Source: Streptomyces scabiei 87.22 (lineage in GTDB: Bacteria > Actinomycetota > Actinomycetes > Streptomycetales > Streptomycetaceae). Taken from it: a stretch of DNA of 64,000 bases. The position numbers and the translations under genes were made by a program. Every line of letters begins with the position of its first letter. Position 1 is the first letter of the stretch. Under the pieces are notes generated by a model, which worked only from the letters and a program-made list of their open reading frames with translations, was not told the origin of the DNA and did not search any database. Positions 27,829 through 36,662 of this stretch are shown piece by piece. The stretch spans positions 310,001-374,000 of the forward strand of contig NC_013929.1 in assembly GCF_000091305.1 (NCBI RefSeq), given 5' to 3'.

Positions 27829-28148
27829 CCGGGGAACGGGACGGGGCCCACGCACCGCGACGGCGGCGTGATCGGCCCCGTGGACGCGCGTCCCGATGGG
27901 CTCGCCGAACGCCAAGTTCCGCATCGTTCCCTGCCGGAGAGCCTACGTATGCGATTACGTAGTTCTACTGGCGCCTGGGGAAAGCCGTGTTGGGAGACTC
28001 GCCTTATGGGCCTCCCGCGGGAGTCGTGATGTCACGGCGGGGAGCCTGCGGCCTCCCCGCCCGACGGCTGTCGCCGGCGGTTCGACGGGCACGGGGAGCG
28101 CATTCTGTCCTGGTCGTTGCGCCCAGCTGAACTTGGGAGAGTCCACCG
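27829..28148. other. Intergenic region, no gene seen
   Basis: About 320 bases after the kinase gene; it contains the ribosome site (GGGAGAG) of the next small gene at its right end and no other recognisable element. Confidence 0.5.
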
Positions 28149-28334
28149 TTGGTTTCCAAGACCCGTGTCCTTCTGGGCATGCTCGTGCTCCTGGCGCTGG
28201 CCGTCGGCGCCATCGCCCTGCTCGCGGCCGCGAAGGCGGATGCCACCTGGTTCACGATCGTGCCGCTCGGCATTCTGTTCATCGGCGCATCCGTCATCCA
28301 GTCGCTCGGATGGTTCAACAAGAAAAGCCGGTGA
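28149..28334 (+). CDS. Small two-helix membrane protein
   Basis: A 61-residue protein with a short basic N terminus, two hydrophobic helices (about 8-27 and 34-52) and a basic tail NKKSR. A TTG start is preceded by GGGAGAG at seven bases. Coding is supported by the clean two-helix pattern and position between two larger genes. Function unknown. Confidence 0.55.
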   Translation: MVSKTRVLLGMLVLLALAVGAIALLAAAKADATWFTIVPLGILFIGASVIQSLGWFNKKSR

Positions 28335-28351
28335 GTGGCCGGTTCACCGGC
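28327..28351. terminator. Weak 8-bp hairpin after the small membrane protein
   Basis: GCCGGTGA and TCACCGGC arms around a 9-base loop, overlapping the stop codon. It lies between convergent genes and could act on either. Confidence 0.4.
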
Positions 28352-28412
28352 TCGCGCATCGCCCTGCGGGGGCGCGGGGGGGCTCCCACAGGCGGGGAGA
28401 GGGCCGGCGCGT

Positions 28413-29690
28413 CTACTGGTGCTCGCCGACCGTGCGCAGGGCGGCGAGCACCAGTGCCCGGGTGACGGTGACGATTTCGCTCACGCGGACCTGTTCCTGT
28501 GGACCGTGTGCGAGACGTACGTCGCCGGGGCCGTACTGCAGCGTGGGGATGCCCGCCCCGGAGTAGAGCCGCAGGTCACTGCCGTAGGGGGCGCCTCGCT
28601 CCGCAGGTCGTGGGCCGCTGGTGACGTCGGCGTGCGCGTCGCCGACCAGGGTCGCGAGCGGGTGTCCGGCCGGCAGCCGTCCGCTGGCGAACTGTCCGCC
28701 GGGCCACGTCACCCTGGCGGGGTGGGAGCGCAGCCAGGGGTCGGCTGCGCAGGCTTCGGCCACGCACGCCTCCAGTTCGGTGCGTGCCCGGTCCGGGTCC
28801 TCGCCCAGCCGGACGCCCAGCCTTCCTTCGGCCACCAGCAGGTCGGGCACGCTGCTGGCCCAGTCGCCGGAACGGACGGTGCCGACGGACAGCGGGTAGG
28901 GGATCGGGTAGGCGGACATGAGCGGGTCGGCGTCGGTGTTGCGGCGGGCTTCCAGGTGGGCGAGTGCGCGGTGGATGGGAAGGTAGGCGTCGATGGCGCT
29001 CACTCCCACGTACCTGGTGCTGCCGTGGGTGGCCCGGCCGGGTACCTCGATGCGGAAGGTCAGGGCGCCGGCGTTCGCGGTCATGAGCGCGCCGCTGGTC
29101 GGTTCGGTGATGATGCAGGCGTCGCCGGTGTGGCCGCGCTGGAGGGTGCCGAACGCTCCGAGCCCTCCGTCCTCCTCGCTGACCACGAAGTGCGCGGCCA
29201 GCCGGCCGCGTAGCCTTGCGCCCGCCTGTCGTATCGCGGCCAGGGCGGCGAGTATCGCCACCATCCCCGCCTTCATGTCGCACGCTCCTCTCGCGTGCAC
29301 CACGTCCCCGGTGATCCGGGGGCGGAACGGGTCGCCGTCCCACTGCGCCAGGTCCCCGGAGGGTACGACGTCGACGTGCCCCTGGAGGATCAGGGTCGGC
29401 CCGTCGCCCTGGGGCCGCGTGCCGCCCACCAGGCCCCACGCCTCCGTGCGCGGGGCCTCGCTGCCGGGAAAGCGGGGGTGGGCCCGGAGCTCGGGCAGGT
29501 TCATGGACCACAGGTCCACGTCGAGGTCCAACCGCTCCAGACGGCGGGCGAGGACGTGCTGGAGCTCGGACTCCGCGGCGCTCCCGGTCACACTCGGAAC
29601 AGCGAGCAGTTCCAGCAGCAGCCGGCCGATGGCCGCCTCGTCCACCGCGGCCAGTGCCGAGGCTTCCACCTCGCTCAGACTTGCTGTCAT
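28413..29690 (-). CDS. M20-family metallopeptidase (ArgE/DapE-like deacylase)
   Basis: A 425-residue zinc hydrolase of the ArgE/DapE/ACY1 group. Metal and catalytic residues appear in order: GHVDVVP (His105, Asp107), ARGACDMKAG with the bridging Asp, VSEEDGG with the general-base and metal Glu residues, and a late His in VRLAHGPQE. The dimerisation/lid domain lies between. The ATG at 29688-29690 is the natural start after a GGGAG; a longer start at 29716 is possible. It should hydrolyse an N-acyl amino acid or dipeptide. The divergent Lrp-type gene across 172 bp is its probable regulator. Confidence 0.87.
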   Translation of the reverse strand: MTASLSEVEASALAAVDEAAIGRLLLELLAVPSVTGSAAESELQHVLARRLERLDLDVDLWSMNLPELRAHPRFPGSEAPRTEAWGLVGGTRPQGDGPTLILQGHVDVVPSGDLAQWDGDPFRPRITGDVVHARGACDMKAGMVAILAALAAIRQAGARLRGRLAAHFVVSEEDGGLGAFGTLQRGHTGDACIITEPTSGALMTANAGALTFRIEVPGRATHGSTRYVGVSAIDAYLPIHRALAHLEARRNTDADPLMSAYPIPYPLSVGTVRSGDWASSVPDLLVAEGRLGVRLGEDPDRARTELEACVAEACAADPWLRSHPARVTWPGGQFASGRLPAGHPLATLVGDAHADVTSGPRPAERGAPYGSDLRLYSGAGIPTLQYGPGDVRLAHGPQEQVRVSEIVTVTRALVLAALRTVGEHQ

Positions 29691-29862
29691 CTCCACACTG
29701 CTCCCGGCGCGTGACATCAGGACATGCCGGAGACTATGTTCGGCGGGCGGTGCAAACAATCGCCATTTACTGTTGTCTCCTCTCACTTTCTTGCAATATT
29801 TGCGGGCCCATGGCTGATTCTTGCGCCGTCTCACCACAGGTTCCGACGTCTGGAGCTAGGTC
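29691..29862. promoter_or_regulatory. Divergent promoter region of M20 peptidase and Lrp genes
   Basis: Unusually AT-rich for this genome (around 29750-29810, with ACAATCGCCATTTACTGTTG and TTGCAATATTTGC patches). Such AT-rich spacers are typical of Lrp/AsnC binding sites. The operator itself is not resolved. Confidence 0.5.
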
Positions 29863-30300
29863 ATGGACGCCATCGACGGAGCGATCATCCGTTGCGTGCT
29901 GCACAACGCGCGGGCCACGTACGCCGAGATCGGGAAGGCGGCCGGGCTGTCCGCGCCCGCCGCCAAGCGGCGTCTGGACCGTCTGGAGACCACCGGCGCG
30001 ATCCGCGGTTACACCGCCCTCATCGATCCTCAGGCATTGGCCTGGCACACCGAGGCCTTCGTCGAGGTCTACTGCAGCGGCAATCCCACCCCCGCCGAAC
30101 TGCGCCAGGCACTGGAGCACATTCCCGAGGTCATCGAAGCCTGTACCGTCTCCGGCGCGGCCGACGCCGTCGTCCACATGCTCGCCCGGGACATCCCGCA
30201 CCTGGAACAGGCCATCCAACGGGTGCGCGCCACCGCTCCCGTCGAACGGACCGAGAGCGCGATCGTGCTCTCCCGGCTGTTGAACCGGCCTCGCGTGTGA
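29863..30300 (+). CDS. Lrp/AsnC-family transcriptional regulator
   Basis: A 145-residue protein. The N-terminal winged helix (MDAIDGAIIRCVLHNARATYAEIG...AKRRLDRLETTGAIRGYTA) is followed by an RAM/ACT-like effector domain (EAFVEVYCSG, VIEACTVSGAADAVVHMLARD). Length and layout are standard. These proteins form octamers and respond to amino acids. It is divergent from the M20 peptidase, fitting control of amino-acid or peptide metabolism. Confidence 0.9.
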   Translation: MDAIDGAIIRCVLHNARATYAEIGKAAGLSAPAAKRRLDRLETTGAIRGYTALIDPQALAWHTEAFVEVYCSGNPTPAELRQALEHIPEVIEACTVSGAADAVVHMLARDIPHLEQAIQRVRATAPVERTESAIVLSRLLNRPRV

Positions 30301-30442
30301 CCGACCTGCCGCGAACCCCGGGCTCCGCCTGCGCGTCGACGGAACCCCGGCGGAGGCGGGCCGGCGGGGCAGCGGCGTCGGCAACGGCGCGGCTCCGCAC
30401 GGCGTGCCCAGCCCGCCGTCCGGCAGGCGAACGCGCCCCGAT

Positions 30443-31036
30443 CTAGCGGCGGGTGAGGCGGGTGAGGGTGACCCCGTTGGGGAAGGACGTGCGCTCGGCG
30501 ACATCGAAGACCGTGGGGTCGAAGGCACCGTCGACCACCGGGACTCCGGTCCCCGCGATGACCGGATACGTCTTGATCAGCAGCTCGTCGATCTCGGGGA
30601 GCAGAGCGCCCGCGAGTCGGCCGCCCCCGCAGAGCCAGACGTCCAGGTCGGTGCCGGCCTCGCCCTTGAGCTCGCGGACGAGGGCGAGCGGGTCGCTCGG
30701 CACGACGATGACGGCCGGGTCGGTGTCCGGCGCGAGAGTGCTGGACACCACGTACTGGCGCAGGTGCGCGTAGGGGCTGGTGATTCCGTGGTCAAGGGCT
30801 GGGCGGTAGCTGCCGAGGCCCATGACGACGGTGTCGAAACGACGATTGGGCGCGTCCGCGACGCCGACGGCCGCACGATAGGCGGTGGGTACGGTCTCCG
30901 GGTACAGCGCGTTGGTCCATGTCGCGTAGGCGGCGGCCTGCTGCTCGTCGCCCTGCGGAAAGAAGTCGAACTCGCCGCCGGGGCCGGCGATGCGGCCGTC
31001 GAGCGAGACACCCACGTAGTACACAAGCTTTCGCAA
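30443..31036 (-). CDS. Dihydrofolate-reductase-like RibD-C-domain protein
   Basis: A 197-residue protein with the RibD_C/DHFR-like pattern: KLVYYVGVSLDGRIAGPGGE at the N terminus, DTVVMGLGSYRP, DVWLCGGGRLAGALLPEIDELLI, ending in GVTLTRLTRR. The start is TTG with GGAG five bases upstream. Relatives are NAD(P)H-dependent reductases of unknown substrates, often under their own divergent regulator. The divergent TetR gene and twin operator sit in the shared 69-bp promoter region. Confidence 0.87.
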   Translation of the reverse strand: MRKLVYYVGVSLDGRIAGPGGEFDFFPQGDEQQAAAYATWTNALYPETVPTAYRAAVGVADAPNRRFDTVVMGLGSYRPALDHGITSPYAHLRQYVVSSTLAPDTDPAVIVVPSDPLALVRELKGEAGTDLDVWLCGGGRLAGALLPEIDELLIKTYPVIAGTGVPVVDGAFDPTVFDVAERTSFPNGVTLTRLTRR

Positions 31037-31051
31037 GAGGTCTCCTCACAC

Positions 31052-31089
31052 GTAGTACTATGACTGAAGTGGTCTGACCGTAGTACTAC
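31052..31089. promoter_or_regulatory. Twin palindromic TetR operators
   Basis: Two copies of TAGTACTA (31053-31060 and 31081-31088; the second extends to the perfect palindrome GTAGTACTAC) lie with centres 28 bp apart between divergent starts. This is the expected autoregulatory layout for the flanking TetR gene. Confidence 0.75.
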
Positions 31090-31105
31090 AGATGGAGTGA
31101 TGTCA

Positions 31106-31684
31106 ATGGTGAGGCGGAATGACCAGCGGCGCGCTGCCCTCGTCGACGCGGCGATCGAGGTGCTGGCCCGGGAGGGCGCACGCGGCCTGACCTTCCGGGC
31201 TGTGGATGCCGAGGCGGCCGTCCCCGCCGGTACGGCGTCCAACTACTTCTCCAGCCGCGACGACCTGTTCACTCAGGCCGGCGCCCGGGTCTACGAGCGG
31301 CTCCAGCCGGACGAGGCCACGATCGCCCGCCAGCGGGAGGCCGGTCGCGACCGGGAGACCTACGCGGAGCTGATGCGCGAACTCGTCGGCCGCATCGCCT
31401 CCTTCCGCACCGGCTACCTCGCGCTGCTGGAGCTGCGCCTCGAAGCCACTCGCCGCCCCGAACTGCGCAAGGTCCTCACGGCGCGGGTCCGGGCCGACGT
31501 GGATGCCAACGTCGCGTATCACGAGGCGTCCGGCCTGCCCGGCGACACCACGGCGGTCAAGCTGCTCATACTGACGCTCAACTGGCTGATCGTCGAACAG
31601 CTCACCCTGCCTGACGTCTTCACGGAGGCGGAGCGCGAACAACTCATCACGGCCGCGGTCGAGCGCATCGTGACGGCGGAGTAG
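31106..31684 (+). CDS. TetR-family transcriptional repressor
   Basis: A 192-residue protein with an N-terminal TetR HTH (ALVDAAIEVLAREGARGLTFRAVDAEAAVPAGTASNYF region) and an all-helical ligand domain. I chose ATG 31106 because GGAG lies eight bases before it; GTG 31097 and ATG 31100 are possible but poorly spaced. It should repress itself and the divergent RibD-like reductase through the TAGTACTA sites. The inducer is unknown. Confidence 0.9.
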   Translation: MVRRNDQRRAALVDAAIEVLAREGARGLTFRAVDAEAAVPAGTASNYFSSRDDLFTQAGARVYERLQPDEATIARQREAGRDRETYAELMRELVGRIASFRTGYLALLELRLEATRRPELRKVLTARVRADVDANVAYHEASGLPGDTTAVKLLILTLNWLIVEQLTLPDVFTEAEREQLITAAVERIVTAE

Positions 31685-32061
31685 CCGACCACTTTCGGAC
31701 CCGTCCGCTGCCCTGTCTGTCGCTCCGAACGAGGGGTGCCGGGTTCAGCAGTGGTGATCGCCGCTCCCGTACGGGGCCCTCAGCTTCTCGGCAGTCCAGA
31801 CCGCCGCGTGCCTCGGCCCCGGACAACGGAGGGGGTGCTGTCGACGGCCTGGAGAGCACATCGCGGCTGCGGCGACGTTCCTCCCTGGCGCGGGTGGCGA
31901 TGGTGATCCCACGATCGGACAGCGTCAGGGCTCACTCGAAGACGAGCCCGCCGACAGGACCGGTGAGCCGGAGCTGGGGCCGTTCCTGAAGGCCCCCGAC
32001 CGCATTCCCGCAAAAAATCCGGTGCCCGACCCGCCTGTATGCCGTACGTTGGTCAGACCGA
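31685..32061. other. Region upstream of tRNA, no gene seen
   Basis: Frames here show no family signature. The last 60 bases hold the presumed tRNA promoter (a TATGCC element near 32038). Confidence 0.5.
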
Positions 32062-32139
32062 CGCGGGGTGGAGCAGCTCGGTAGCTCGCTGGGCTCATAA
32101 CCCAGAGGTCGCGTGGTTCGAATCCCGCCCCCGCTACCA
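32062..32139 (+). tRNA. Initiator tRNA-Met (CAT) with one extra T-arm base
   Basis: The cloverleaf can be traced by eye: acceptor arm 32062-32068 with 32129-32135, anticodon CAT at 32096-32098 in a CTCATAA loop. The anticodon stem carries the three consecutive G:C pairs (GGG/CCC) of initiator tRNAs, there is an unpaired 1:72 position (C against T), and CCA is encoded at 32137-32139. The T stem reads GCGTGG against CCCGC, so T32114 looks like an insertion that must bulge. Total length is 78 instead of the usual 77. Confidence 0.88.
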
Positions 32140-32143
32140 GGAT

Positions 32144-32178
32144 CCGGTCCCCGGCGACATCATCTCGCCGGGGACCGG
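32144..32178 (+). terminator. Perfect 14-bp hairpin after the tRNA
   Basis: Arms 32144-32157 and 32165-32178 pair perfectly around CATCATC, four bases after the CCA end. No T-tract. Likely the tRNA transcript terminator. Confidence 0.85.
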
Positions 32179-32395
32179 AGTCGTTCGACAGCATGCCCGG
32201 GGCAGGGATCACCGGCCCGTCAAGGGACGCCCGCGCGGATGGCTCACCCGCCCCACGTGTCGCATGGTTTCCGGTCGTATCCGCTCGGTTCGGTGATCTC
32301 CGTACCGAGCGGATGGAGATCACACGTCAGGGCCGGCTACGTGGGCGCGAGACTGCACACTCGTGGATCCTGCTCCGAGGCTGATCAGACCGGAG

Positions 32396-32944
32396 TCATC
32401 GGCGCCCGCCGAACTCCCAGTCGTGGACCTCGATGTCCGCATACCGGTCTGCCGTCAGAACGGCTCGTGCCGTGTCCGCGTCCGGGGCCCTGAGCAGCGC
32501 CCCCGTACCCAGCCAGGTGTCGCCGTCGTCGGACAACAGGGGCCCGTACGCGATCAGTTCCGCCCGGTCGAGCGGCGGGGCCAGGTCGGCTGCCGGGCCC
32601 TCGCCGAGGCCGATCACCAGGTACCGGTTGCCGCCGGTGCGGCCGCCGGGAAAGTCCCACATGGTGCGCCCCAGCACGTTGCGCCACCTGCGGAGCAGCA
32701 CGTCCCGGTACGCGCCGGCCTGATAGCTGGGCTCGTCGAAGGCGAACGCGCGGGCGGCGGCCGCATCGGGCAGGTCGACGATGTGTACGCTGCCCGTCGG
32801 TGTTTCCCCGTCATCGGCGAAGGTCGGACCGCGAGCGATCAGCTCCTTCGCGTACCGGTCCATGTAGGACCAGTGTTCCTCCACCAGCTTCTCGCGCAGG
32901 GCGAGGGAGCCGGGACGATCGCGGTGGTAGCAGAAGAACTCCAT
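32396..32944 (-). CDS. YCII-domain protein (duplicated)
   Basis: About 182 residues in two YCII-like ferredoxin-fold halves. The first has MEFFCYHRDRPG...HWSYMDRYAKELIARGPTF, with the His/Asp pair typical of the family. The second ends in DADTARAVLTADRYADIEVHDWEF. Such small proteins resemble muconolactone isomerase-like enzymes and are often of unknown function. It precedes the PucR gene on the same strand tail to head. Confidence 0.8.
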   Translation of the reverse strand: MEFFCYHRDRPGSLALREKLVEEHWSYMDRYAKELIARGPTFADDGETPTGSVHIVDLPDAAAARAFAFDEPSYQAGAYRDVLLRRWRNVLGRTMWDFPGGRTGGNRYLVIGLGEGPAADLAPPLDRAELIAYGPLLSDDGDTWLGTGALLRAPDADTARAVLTADRYADIEVHDWEFGGRR

Positions 32945-33021
32945 GACCACAGACCCTTCCCCATCAAGGGCACCGTCTCAACTGCCTTTCGGCGACGCCG
33001 GGACAGCGGGCGCGGAACGTC

Positions 33022-34161
33022 TCAGCCGTCCCGTAGGCCGACCGCCAGCGTCAGTTCGAGGACCCGGTACGGCGATGCGAGATCCGGGAACAGCTCCCGC
33101 AGCTGCGCCATCCGGTACCGGACGGTCTGGGGGTGGACGAACAACTCCGCCGCCACCTCGTCCCGTCTGCCCTGGTGCAGCAGCCACGCCCGCAGCGTCT
33201 CCTCCAGCCGCCGGGCGGTCGCGACAGGCAAGTCCCGCAACGGGGCGAGGGCGCGGGCACGCAGGTCCGCGAAAGCGTCCGCGTCCGCGCTCAGCACCAG
33301 CTCGGGCAGGTGGTCCTCGGTGTCGCGGATGTCGGAGGAGAGGGAACGCGCGCGCACGGCTCGTGCGTACGAGGCGGACGCACGCGTCCACGGCCGGGCC
33401 GGGCCGACGACGGCGCTGCGGTCGGTGAGCTGCCTCAGGAGATGCGCGCGGTCGGCATCGGGGACGAGCAGCACGCCGAGGGCGTCCGGCAGATCGTCCA
33501 GGACGAGGGTGCTCTGGTCGAGCATGCGCCAGGCCGGCCGGGCCTGGGCGGCGGGCAGCAGGACCGCGGTCAGCGAGCCCGGAGGCTGCCATCCTGCCCG
33601 TTGCGCCGAGGCCAGCAGCACGTCCGGGCTCGCGTCCGCGAGGAGGTCGCGGACCAGCTGTTCCAGGTGGCGCTCATGGGCCCGGCCCCGGGCCGCCAGT
33701 TCGTCGGCGTGGCCCGCGGCGCTCGCGGCGGAGAGCTCGTCGATGTAGGCGAAGGTCAGCTCGGCGAACTTGGCGACCTCCGCGGCGGGCAGACCGGCAG
33801 GTACGGCACCGGCTGCCAGGCAGCGCCAGGCCACCCGGGCGCCGACGCGGTAGGCGCTGAGCAGGGCGTCCATCGAACGGCCGTCGCGCACCTCGCCGCG
33901 GCCCAGCTCGTAGGCCGCGTCCCCGGCGTCGCCGCCCGTGGCGTTCCCGCTCGCGAGGTCCAGGTAGTGCCCCAGGGCGGTGCGGACGGCCCGGCGGATG
34001 GTGCCGCCCATGCGGCCCGACAGGGCGTTGGCGTAGGGAGGCACCTCGTCGATGATCGCCTGGACGACCTCGTCGGCGGTGGTCCTCAGCGCGGCCCGAA
34101 GTGCGGTGACCGTCGTCTCATCCAGGGCCAGTTCGCTGGCCCTCCGGACTGCATGGCTCAC
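33022..34161 (-). CDS. PucR-family helix-turn-helix regulator
   Basis: A 379-residue regulator. The N-terminal helical region with RMGGTIRRAVRTALGHYLDLAS resembles the RsbT co-antagonist-like domain of many actinobacterial PucR proteins. The C-terminal PucR HTH has LRAWLLHQGRRDEVAAELFVHPQTVRYRMAQLRELF. GTG 34159-34161 has an AGGGA ribosome site and matches the usual SHAVRRASELALDE beginning. It is divergent from the ferredoxin-reductase/desaturase operon and probably controls it. Confidence 0.88.
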   Translation of the reverse strand: MSHAVRRASELALDETTVTALRAALRTTADEVVQAIIDEVPPYANALSGRMGGTIRRAVRTALGHYLDLASGNATGGDAGDAAYELGRGEVRDGRSMDALLSAYRVGARVAWRCLAAGAVPAGLPAAEVAKFAELTFAYIDELSAASAAGHADELAARGRAHERHLEQLVRDLLADASPDVLLASAQRAGWQPPGSLTAVLLPAAQARPAWRMLDQSTLVLDDLPDALGVLLVPDADRAHLLRQLTDRSAVVGPARPWTRASASYARAVRARSLSSDIRDTEDHLPELVLSADADAFADLRARALAPLRDLPVATARRLEETLRAWLLHQGRRDEVAAELFVHPQTVRYRMAQLRELFPDLASPYRVLELTLAVGLRDG

Positions 34162-34248
34162 GTTTTTGTTCCCTGCGAACAATTCGGCCGATCAGATTCA
34201 CATCCTGCGGACAGGACTTTACACCCTGTGGCGCATCAAGCTGGAGTC

Positions 34249-35310
34249 ATGACGAGTACAACCCTCCGCAGTGGGGCGTGGAAACTGCTGGAGCTGGTCA
34301 CGACGCCGCTGCTGCCGTCGGACTACCTGGACCTGGTCAGCCCGCTGCGTGCGGGCGGCGACCTGCGTGGGCGCATCGAGGCCGTGCACCCCGAGACGGG
34401 TGACGCCGCGACCGTCGTGATCAGACCGGGACGGGGCTGGCGCGGCCACACGGCCGGTCAGTACGTGCGGATCGGTGTCGACGTCGACGGGGTGCGCCTG
34501 TGGCGTGCCTACTCGCTCACCTCGCCGACGGACCGCCAGGACGGCCGCGTCACGATCACCGTGAAGGCGATCCCGGACGGCAAGGTCAGCAACCACCTGG
34601 TCCGCCGGGCGAAGCCGGGCACGCTGATCCAGCTCGACCAGGCGACCGGTGACTTCGTGCTGCCCGAGGCCAAGCCGGCCAAGGTGCTCTATCTGACGGC
34701 GGGCAGCGGCATCACGCCCGTGATGGGCATGCTGCGCGACACCGAGTTCGACGACGCCGTCATGGTCCACTCCGCACCGCGGCCGCACGACGTGATCTTC
34801 CGCAGCGAGCTGCACGACCTGGTCGCTGAGAAGAAGCTGCGTCTCACCGAGCTGCACACCGACACGGACGGCATGCTCGACATCAGCCGCCTCGACGAGC
34901 TGGTCCCCGACTGGGCCGAGCGCGAGACCTGGGCCTGCGGACCCGCGGGCCTGCTCGACGCCGCCGAGAAGCACTGGACCGAGCACGGCCTCAGCGAGCG
35001 CCTGCACACCGAACGCTTCCGTCCCGGCGTCGTCGTGGCCGACGACGGGGGCGGCGGCGCGGTCACGTTCAGTACCACCGGCAGGACCGTCGACGCGGAC
35101 GGCGTCACGCCGCTGCTGGACGTCGGCGAGGAAGCCGGCGTGCTCATGCCGTCCGGGTGCCGTATGGGCATCTGCTTCGGCTGCGTCACACCGCTCAAGG
35201 CGGGCGCCGTCCGCGACCTGCGCACCGGCGAGATCACCGAGGCCGAGCCGGGCGTCCTCATCCAGACCTGTGTGTCCGCCGCGGCGGGCCCCTGCGACAT
35301 CGAACGGTAG
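34249..35310 (+). CDS. Ferredoxin reductase with C-terminal 2Fe-2S domain
   Basis: A 353-residue electron-transfer protein. FAD-binding RAYSLTSP follows a beta barrel, then an NAD(P) domain with YLTAGSGITPVMGMLRD and WACGPAGLL, then a plant-type 2Fe-2S domain with C-x4-C-x2-C (SGCRMGICFGC) and a later Cys (IQTCVS). It hands electrons from NAD(P)H to the membrane desaturase encoded next: the two genes are seven bases apart and clearly cotranscribed. The pair parallels the mycobacterial DesA3/oxidoreductase system (family knowledge). Confidence 0.92.
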   Translation: MTSTTLRSGAWKLLELVTTPLLPSDYLDLVSPLRAGGDLRGRIEAVHPETGDAATVVIRPGRGWRGHTAGQYVRIGVDVDGVRLWRAYSLTSPTDRQDGRVTITVKAIPDGKVSNHLVRRAKPGTLIQLDQATGDFVLPEAKPAKVLYLTAGSGITPVMGMLRDTEFDDAVMVHSAPRPHDVIFRSELHDLVAEKKLRLTELHTDTDGMLDISRLDELVPDWAERETWACGPAGLLDAAEKHWTEHGLSERLHTERFRPGVVVADDGGGGAVTFSTTGRTVDADGVTPLLDVGEEAGVLMPSGCRMGICFGCVTPLKAGAVRDLRTGEITEAEPGVLIQTCVSAAAGPCDIER

Positions 35311-35317
35311 GAGCACC

Positions 35318-36436
35318 TTGACCGCCATCGACCCCACCGCCCACCTGACCGCGGAGCAGATCGAGGAACTCGGTCGCGAGCTGGACGCGATCCGCGACGA
35401 GGTGATCGCCAGCCGTGGTGAGAAGGACGCCGCCTACATCCGCAAGGTCATCTCGGCGCAGCGCAAGCTGGAGCTGGTCAGCCGGGGTGTGCTGCTGTTC
35501 TCGATCTTCCCGCCCGCGTGGCTGATCGGCACCGCCGGTCTGTCCGTGGCGAAGATCATGGACAACATGGAGATCGGCCACAACATCCTGCACGGCCAGT
35601 GGGACTGGATGCGGGACCCGAAGATCCACTCCACCACCTGGGAGTGGGACCACGTGTCGCCGTCCGAGCAGTGGAAGCACTCGCACAACGAGCTGCACCA
35701 CACGTACACGAACGTGATCGGCAAGGACAACGACCTCGGCTACGGCATCATGCGCGTCGACGAGGACCAGCGGTGGTACCCGTTCCACCTCGGCCAGCCG
35801 CTGTGGAACTTCATCAACGCCTGCTTCTTCGAGTACGGCATCGCCGCGTACGACCTGGAGCTCGGCAAGAACCTGCACAAGCGCCGCCGCAAGGACCCGG
35901 AGTTCCGCGCGCGGGCCAGGGCCGTGGGCCGCAAGATCCGCAAGCAGGTACTCAAGGACTACGTGATCCACCCGCTGCTGTCGGGCCCCTCGTTCCTCCC
36001 CACGCTCGCCGCCACGTTCACCGCGAACCTGGTCCGCAACATCTGGTCCCACTCGGTGATCATGTGCGGGCACTTCCCCGAGGGCGTGCAGGTCTTCGAA
36101 CGCCGGTCGATCAAGGGCGAGACGCGCGGCCAGTGGTACCTGCGCCAGATGATGGGCTCGGCGAACATCAGCGGCAGCAAGGCCATGCACTTCATGACGG
36201 GCAACCTCTCGCACCAGATCGAGCACCACCTGTTCCCGGACCTGCCGAGCAACCGGTACGCCGAGGTCGCGGTGAAGGTGCGCGCGCTGTTCGAGAAGTA
36301 CGAGCTGGAGTACGTCACCGGGCCGCTGCCCAAGCAGGTGTTCTCCGCGTGGCGCAAGGTCTTCCGGCTCTCGCTGCCGAACAGGAAGCCCAGGGTCAGG
36401 ACGCCGGACCGCGAGCAGGAGCTCATCGCGGCCTGA
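35318..36436 (+). CDS. Membrane fatty-acyl desaturase
   Basis: A 372-residue membrane diiron desaturase. The three His boxes are present: HNILH (88-92), HNELHH (123-128) and, in the C-terminal half, HQIEHH. Four hydrophobic helices lie around them. It starts with TTG preceded by AGGAG five bases upstream and is coupled to the ferredoxin reductase gene. It should introduce a cis double bond into acyl-CoA or phospholipid acyl chains for membrane fluidity. The divergent PucR regulator probably senses lipid or temperature cues (inference). Confidence 0.93.
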   Translation: MTAIDPTAHLTAEQIEELGRELDAIRDEVIASRGEKDAAYIRKVISAQRKLELVSRGVLLFSIFPPAWLIGTAGLSVAKIMDNMEIGHNILHGQWDWMRDPKIHSTTWEWDHVSPSEQWKHSHNELHHTYTNVIGKDNDLGYGIMRVDEDQRWYPFHLGQPLWNFINACFFEYGIAAYDLELGKNLHKRRRKDPEFRARARAVGRKIRKQVLKDYVIHPLLSGPSFLPTLAATFTANLVRNIWSHSVIMCGHFPEGVQVFERRSIKGETRGQWYLRQMMGSANISGSKAMHFMTGNLSHQIEHHLFPDLPSNRYAEVAVKVRALFEKYELEYVTGPLPKQVFSAWRKVFRLSLPNRKPRVRTPDREQELIAA

Positions 36437-36662
36437 TCCCGGTACCGGTTCGGATCATTCGTCCGTACCGGCAGGACCGCATGCCTTTTGGGGGATCCGT
36501 CACGGACGGTGGGCGCCCTCGACGACGGACGTCACCGCCGTCGAGTTCGGCCGCTGCGGAGGCGACGCGACCTCGGCGTGCGCTCCTGAATCGCCCCAGG
36601 CGACAGGTGGCCGCGCCGGGACCGCCGTCCCTCCCGCTTCCCAGGCCGTGAGCACGGGCTCG

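Noticed and set aside
32062..32178. Integrative-element attachment site at the tRNA
   Set aside because: No integrase gene and no duplicated tRNA 3' end is visible nearby; the hairpin after the tRNA is explained as a terminator.
34249..36436. Desaturase pair as part of the lipopeptide cluster
   Set aside because: Its own divergent PucR regulator and several unrelated genes separate it from the cluster at 41163; general membrane lipid desaturation is more likely.
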